From Variovorax sp. OK212 (GTDB lineage: Bacteria > Pseudomonadota > Gammaproteobacteria > Burkholderiales > Burkholderiaceae_C): a DNA stretch of 64,000 nt. How positions within the stretch are numbered: position 1 is the first letter of the stretch; each line of letters begins with the position of its first letter. The stretch is from the NCBI RefSeq assembly GCF_900112425.1, contig NZ_FOLP01000017.1:62001-126000 (forward strand), in the 5' to 3' direction. This document shows, piece after piece, positions 60,660 to 64,000 of this stretch. The translations under genes were made by a program, and so were the position numbers. The notes under the pieces are model-generated. The model searched no databases. It was not told where the DNA came from and saw only the letters and a program-made list of their open reading frames with translations.

Positions 60660-60729
60660 TTCGAAGCGCTCTGCTTCGAAGGCCTGGTTGGCATGCGCCA
60701 GCCCCAGGCAGAAGATTCGCCTGGGGGCT
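60660..60729 (-). promoter_or_regulatory. Two leader hairpins just upstream of the EF-G start
   Basis: TTCGAAGC/GCTTCGAA (60660-60680, 8-bp stem, 5-base loop) and AGCCCCAGGC/GCCTGGGGGCT (60700-60709 with 60719-60729, one bulge) lie between mini-ORF 2 and the SD. They could gate ribosome access. No T-run follows, so they are not terminators. Confidence 0.55.
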
Positions 60730-60841
60730 AGCGACGAACGGTGTCGTGCAGGGTGCTGATGCGGCGGCCGGAGCCCGGGCGCACGGTGTCCACGCTCCGG
60801 CGGAGGCGAATCGTGGCGATCAGCTTGTCGTAGGTACGCAT
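60728..60841 (-). CDS. Leader mini-ORF 2 (37 codons), uncertain
   Basis: ATG (60841) to TAG (60728) encodes a basic 37-residue peptide (starts [16 protein letters not shown], ends LHDTVRR). It lies after the leader terminator and before the EF-G hairpins, and its stop codon falls within the arm of one hairpin, so its translation could melt that stem. No good SD is visible. It may be a leader peptide or a chance frame. Confidence 0.4.
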   Translation of the reverse strand: MRTYDKLIATIRLRRSVDTVRPGSGRRISTLHDTVRR

Positions 60842-60866
60842 GGCGTGGTGGATGGTTGGGACTCGG

Positions 60867-60908
60867 AAAAAAACAAAACCCCGGAGGGACGCGGCCAGCC
60901 GGGGTTTT
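60867..60908 (-). terminator. Terminator-like hairpin in the EF-G leader
   Basis: A perfect 10-bp inverted repeat (AAAACCCCGG at 60875-60884, CCGGGGTTTT at 60899-60908, 14-base loop). Read on the minus strand it ends in TTTTGTTTTTTT, a strong intrinsic terminator. No minus-strand gene lies upstream for it to end, so an attenuator for the EF-G gene or the end of a small RNA is likely. Confidence 0.75.
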
Positions 60909-60914
60909 CAGTAC

Positions 60915-60935
60915 CGGAAGGCGCAACGCCTTCCG
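60915..60935 (-). promoter_or_regulatory. Stable stem-loop before the leader terminator
   Basis: CGGAAGGCG and CGCCTTCCG form a perfect 9-bp stem with a 3-base loop, between mini-ORF 1 and the terminator. It could be the pause or alternative structure of an attenuator. Confidence 0.55.
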
Positions 60936-60954
60936 AACGCGATCGAAGGCGATG

Positions 60955-60999
60955 TCAGGTGGCGGTGAGGCCTGCTTCGATGGCTTGGGTGAATTTCAT
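60955..60999 (-). CDS. Leader mini-ORF 1 (14 codons), uncertain
   Basis: ATG (60999) to TGA (60955) encodes [14 protein letters not shown]. It ends 20 bases before the first leader stem-loop, the arrangement seen in ribosome-controlled attenuators. It shows no run of one amino acid, so a signal other than amino-acid starvation would be needed. A clear SD is missing. Confidence 0.4.
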   Translation of the reverse strand: MKFTQAIEAGLTAT

Positions 61000-61104
61000 G
61001 ATGGGGCGGATTGTCTTTGTGCACGCGGGCGAAGGCAAGCGGCGTGACGCGATCCTGTGGGCTGCAAGCCACGGCGCGGATGCGATCGAACCGCCGAAAT
61101 CCGC

Positions 61105-61135
61105 TTGACCCTCTCGTTGCGGCAGCCTCTAGGAT
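61105..61135 (+). promoter_or_regulatory. MerR-type promoter with 19-bp spacer
   Basis: TTGACC (61105-61110) and TAGGAT (61130-61135) are 19 bp apart. This overlong spacing is the hallmark of promoters activated by MerR-family proteins through DNA distortion. The spacer begins CTCTCGTTGCGG and shows only partial dyad symmetry. It precedes the merR-like gene, which suggests autoregulation. Confidence 0.6.
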
Positions 61136-61161
61136 GCCTTCAACTTGAAGAGAGAGAAGGC

Positions 61162-62202
61162 ATGTTCCTGAAGATTGGCGAACTCGCGCGGCGCACCGGG
61201 CTGACCGTGCGCGCGCTGCGGCACTACGACGACATCGGCCTGCTGGTGCCGTCGCAAAGGTCCAGCGGCGGCTACCGCCTGTACGACCGCGGCGACGTGG
61301 CGCGGCTCTACCGCATCCAGGCGCTGCGGCGGCTCGACCTGCCGCTGGCCGGGATTCAGCGCCTGCTCGACGGTGCCGCCAGCGGCCTGGCGGACATCGT
61401 CGCGCAACAGGTGGCGCAGCTCGACCGCGAGATCCGCCAGGCCTCGGCCCTGCGCACGCACCTGCTCGCGATGCAGGGCCAGCTGCAGGCCAGCGAGGAA
61501 CCCGGCCTCGACGACTGGCTGCTCGCGCTGGAGAGCATGGTCGCGGGCGCGAAGTATTTCAGCGCCGACGAACTGCGCACGCTCACGACGCCGCGCAACG
61601 AGGCGTCCGATGCCATCGCGCTCGAACGCTCGGCGCTGGCCGCGTCGCTGCGCGAACTGGTCGCGGCCGGCACCTCGCCCGAGAGCGCGCCGGCACAGGC
61701 GCTGGCGCGGCGCTGGATCGACATGCTGCTCGACGAAGCCGGCGGCGACGAGGGCCTGCTGATCAAGCTCTACACCATGCACTGGAACGAGCCGTCGCTG
61801 CATGCGCTCACCGGCGTGGACCGCGCCGGCATCCGGTACATCTCGCACGCGATGGCGTATGCGCGGCTGCAGCTGTACGCGCCCCATTGCAGCGCCGGCG
61901 ACATGGCCACGCTGCGCGCGCACTACGTTGCGCAGACCGACGCATGGCCGCCGCTCATTGCCGACGTGCGCCGGCAGATGCTGGCCGGCGCGCCCGCCGA
62001 TGGCGCGGCCATGCGGGCGCTCGCGCTGCGCTGGCAGGCACTGTCGCTGGCCAAGGCCGGCGGCAACGCCGCGCTGCACGCACGGCTGCAGCACGCGTTC
62101 CGCAACGACCCGGCCTTGCGCGTGGGCTCGGGCATCGACGCGCCGCTGGCCGCCTATGTCGCGCACGCCATGGCGCAGCTCGACGCCCCTGTTTCTTCCT
62201 GA
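61162..62202 (+). CDS. MerR-family regulator with TipAS-like effector domain
   Basis: This is a 346-residue regulator. The N-terminal MerR helix-turn-helix and wing (FLKIGELARRTGLTVRALRH, then SSGGYRLYDRGDVARLYRI) cover residues 2-70, followed by the dimerisation coiled coil to about residue 120. The C-terminal part is all helical and contains RRWIDMLLDEAGGDEGLLIKLYTMH and a second related helical stretch, consistent with TipAS antibiotic- or drug-recognition domains. GAGAGAAGG precedes the ATG (61162). A 19-bp-spacer promoter lies just upstream. It is followed after 19 bp by a carotenoid-oxygenase gene that is probably co-regulated. Confidence 0.85.
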   Translation: MFLKIGELARRTGLTVRALRHYDDIGLLVPSQRSSGGYRLYDRGDVARLYRIQALRRLDLPLAGIQRLLDGAASGLADIVAQQVAQLDREIRQASALRTHLLAMQGQLQASEEPGLDDWLLALESMVAGAKYFSADELRTLTTPRNEASDAIALERSALAASLRELVAAGTSPESAPAQALARRWIDMLLDEAGGDEGLLIKLYTMHWNEPSLHALTGVDRAGIRYISHAMAYARLQLYAPHCSAGDMATLRAHYVAQTDAWPPLIADVRRQMLAGAPADGAAMRALALRWQALSLAKAGGNAALHARLQHAFRNDPALRVGSGIDAPLAAYVAHAMAQLDAPVSS

Positions 62203-62221
62203 ACGCATCCACAAGGCCCCT

Positions 62222-63664
62222 GTGAACCCCACCACGCAGACGAACCCCTACTTCTTCACCGGCAACTACGCGCCGCTCGGCGAGGAGCACGACATAACGG
62301 CGCTCGACATCGAAGGCACGCTGCCGCCCGGACTCTCGGGCAGCCTGTACCGCGTGGGCCCGAGCCCGCAGTACGCGCCGCGCGACAACGACTACCACTG
62401 GTTCTCGGGCGACGGCATGGTGCACGCGTTCCACATCGATGCCGGCGTGGTGTCGTACCGCAACCGCTGGGCGCGCACGCCGAAGTGGCAGCTCGAGCAT
62501 GAAGCCGGGCGCGCGCTCTTCGGCACCTTCGGCAACCCCGCCACCAGCGACCCGCTGGTGCAGGGGCTCAACGGCGGCACGGCCAACACCAGCATGCTGT
62601 GGCACGGCGACCGGCTGTTCGCGCTCGAGGAGTCGCACCAGCCCTTCGAGCTCGACGCGCGCACGCTGGCGTCCAAGGGGCACCAGAGCTTCAGCGGCCG
62701 TGTGGACTCGCGCTGCACCGCGCACCCGAAGGCAGACCCCGAGACCGGCGAACTGCATTTCTTCGCCTACTCGCCCGACGGCCCCTGCTCGCCGACCATG
62801 CGCTACGGCGTGATGGACAGGCACTGCGAGGTCACGCAGCTGCAGTCGTTCACCGCGCCGCACGCGAGCATGGCGCACGACTTCATGGTGACGCGCGGGC
62901 ACGTGCTCTTTCCCGTCACGCCGCTCACGCTCAGCATGGAACGCGCGATGCTCGGCAAGCCGCTGCTGGCATGGGACGCGAGCCTGCGCACGCATGTCGG
63001 CGTGATGCGGCGCGGCAGCGACAGCGGTGGTGGCGGCACCGGCACGCTGCGCTGGTTCGATGCCGACGCCTGCCATGTGTTCCATGTCATGAACGCCTGG
63101 GACGACGGCGACACCATCGTGGCCTATGTCATGCAATCGGAGACCGCGCCCGGCCTGCCCGACGCCGAAGGCCGCCCCGGCGATCCGGCCGCGATGGCCG
63201 CGCGCCTGTGCCGCTGGACCTTCGACCTGCGCGGCGACGGCACCGCATTCCAGCGCGAATACCTCGACGACCTGGTGGCGGAGTTTCCGCGCATCGACGA
63301 GCGCTACACAGGCCGGCGCAACCGCTACGGCTTCTACACCTGCCATGCCACGCCGCGCACGCGGGGCGATGCCGAAAGCGTGCTCTACGACAGCCTCGCG
63401 CGCTTCGACTTCGACACCGGCAAGCGCGAGCTGCACACGCTGCCGCCGGGCGACGTGGTGTCCGAACCGGTGTTCGTGCCGCGCGCGGCGGACGCGCCCG
63501 AGGGTGATGGCTGGTTGCTGGCCGTGGCGTGGCGCGCGCAGGAAGAGCGCAGCGACCTGCTGGTGTTCGATGCCCGCGACCTGGAGGCCGGTGCGGTGGC
63601 TGTGGCGCGGCTGCCGCATCGCGTGCCCTTCGGGTTCCATGGCAGCTGGCGGTCGAACGCGTAG
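62222..63664 (+). CDS. Carotenoid oxygenase-family dioxygenase
   Basis: This is a 480-residue seven-bladed propeller enzyme with a non-haem iron held by four His. Candidate ligands lie in TAHPKADPE (about residue 168), MAHDFMVT (about 219), CHVFHVMNAWDD (about 284) and FGFHGSW near the C-terminus (about 473). LPPGLSGSLYRVGPSPQY and WFSGDGMVHAF are family signatures. Members cleave carotenoids, apocarotenoids or stilbenes (lignostilbene dioxygenase). With no carotenoid genes nearby and a lignin-degrading type of host, a stilbene or aromatic substrate is plausible. It starts at GTG 62222 with AAGG upstream, 19 bp after the MerR gene. Confidence 0.9.
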   Translation: MNPTTQTNPYFFTGNYAPLGEEHDITALDIEGTLPPGLSGSLYRVGPSPQYAPRDNDYHWFSGDGMVHAFHIDAGVVSYRNRWARTPKWQLEHEAGRALFGTFGNPATSDPLVQGLNGGTANTSMLWHGDRLFALEESHQPFELDARTLASKGHQSFSGRVDSRCTAHPKADPETGELHFFAYSPDGPCSPTMRYGVMDRHCEVTQLQSFTAPHASMAHDFMVTRGHVLFPVTPLTLSMERAMLGKPLLAWDASLRTHVGVMRRGSDSGGGGTGTLRWFDADACHVFHVMNAWDDGDTIVAYVMQSETAPGLPDAEGRPGDPAAMAARLCRWTFDLRGDGTAFQREYLDDLVAEFPRIDERYTGRRNRYGFYTCHATPRTRGDAESVLYDSLARFDFDTGKRELHTLPPGDVVSEPVFVPRAADAPEGDGWLLAVAWRAQEERSDLLVFDARDLEAGAVAVARLPHRVPFGFHGSWRSNA

Positions 63665-63796
63665 CCGCACGGTTGCGCGGCCTCCGTCATCAATTCGTCA
63701 AACTGGCGACCGGCATGAAGGGTGTAATCGCAATCCCAATCGCACTGCCGGACAGAAGTCCGGCGGCTCACCGTTCAGCTTCTCGAGGACCAGAAG

Positions 63797-64000
63797 ATGG
63801 GAATACTTTCGGATTTCTTCGTCGCCAACCCTGAAGAGGCCATGCGCTACGCCAACCGACTCGACGAGCCCGATGAGGGCGACGAGATCGAGGAGCTGCT
63901 GGACCCGGCCCAGCACAAGCACTTCACGGACCTCGAGATCACCACGCTCTGGGCCATCCTCGAAGACAAGGAATGGGACGCCGACACGCACACGCTGGAA
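63797..64000 (+). CDS. Unrecognised acidic protein, N-terminal part
   Basis: The frame is open from the ATG at 63797 to the end of the window (68 codons, truncated by the window). It begins MGILSDFFVANPEEAMRYAN and continues with many Asp/Glu residues (LDEPDEGDEIEELLDP, then HFTDLEITTLWAILEDKEWD). Codon use is normal for the region. Preceded by a weak purine-rich stretch. No family recognised. Confidence 0.6.
   Translation, partial: MGILSDFFVANPEEAMRYANRLDEPDEGDEIEELLDPAQHKHFTDLEITTLWAILEDKEWDADTHTLE

Noticed and set aside
60746-61108. Plus-strand 120-codon frame upstream of the MerR gene
   Set aside because: It crosses terminator and hairpin structures, has no SD and reads as low-information sequence; the minus-strand leader explains the region better.
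1-64000. tRNA, rRNA, insertion sequence or prophage
   Set aside because: No cloverleaf, rRNA core, transposase, integrase or phage structural motif was recognised on reading; a tool-based scan could still find a degenerate one.

Overview
The window reads as chromosomal DNA of a high-GC betaproteobacterium, most likely Comamonadaceae and close to Variovorax. This is judged from GC content near 70 percent, three Bug/TctC-type periplasmic receptors, a DUF3348-DUF802-OmpA-DUF2894 cluster typical of Burkholderiales, and an intergenic repeat of a type I associate with Variovorax. No rRNA, tRNA, CRISPR array, transposase or prophage was recognised. Gene density is high and many genes overlap by 1 to 11 bases at start/stop junctions.

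Layout, left half. 1-4457: four overlapping genes for a MotA/MotB-like energised envelope complex of unknown function. 4501-5542: ohrR-ohr organic peroxide module with a clear promoter/operator. 5554-9063: LysR regulator divergent from a Tat-exported Bug receptor and a D-aminoacylase. 9182-11375: DUF2855 protein and the SrkA kinase. 11366-16529: LysR regulator divergent from an acyl-CoA dehydrogenase, Bug receptor and CoA transferase catabolic set, with a hairpin-repeat island at 15118-15326. 16545-23723: a glycan locus with UDP-glucose dehydrogenase, two glycosyltransferase-like proteins, a secreted protein, a ferritin-like di-iron protein and a large KPHP-motif protein. 23865-24869: a lone Bug receptor.

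Layout, middle. 39687 down to 24939 on the minus strand is a nearly gapless nine-gene block: htpG, a lipoprotein, then SWIM zinc finger, DUF5691, MoxR-type AAA+ ATPase, an HSP90-like GHKL ATPase, a TPR protein, DUF5682 and a VWA protein. The last seven look like an expanded version of the E. coli yehLMPQ genes and are the best candidate for an under-described system. 39968-45687 is a plus-strand export locus with an outer-membrane barrel, three subunit-like or secreted beta proteins, a further secreted protein and a PapD-like chaperone, but no classical usher.

Layout, right half. 45814-48727: DUF3761 protein, orphan ABC binding protein, aquaporin and a small repeat protein. 48882-51051: OmpR-type two-component system with a hairpin repeat between its genes. 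51168-54795: an RsuA-family pseudouridine synthase, then NAD salvage by NadM-Nudix and NadV. 55057-57268: a glycolipid glycosyltransferase, a membrane protein and a dual-specificity phosphatase. 57356-63664: an MDR oxidoreductase, an EF-G paralogue with an elaborate structured leader, and a TipA-like MerR regulator with a carotenoid oxygenase. The last 204 bases start an unrecognised acidic protein.
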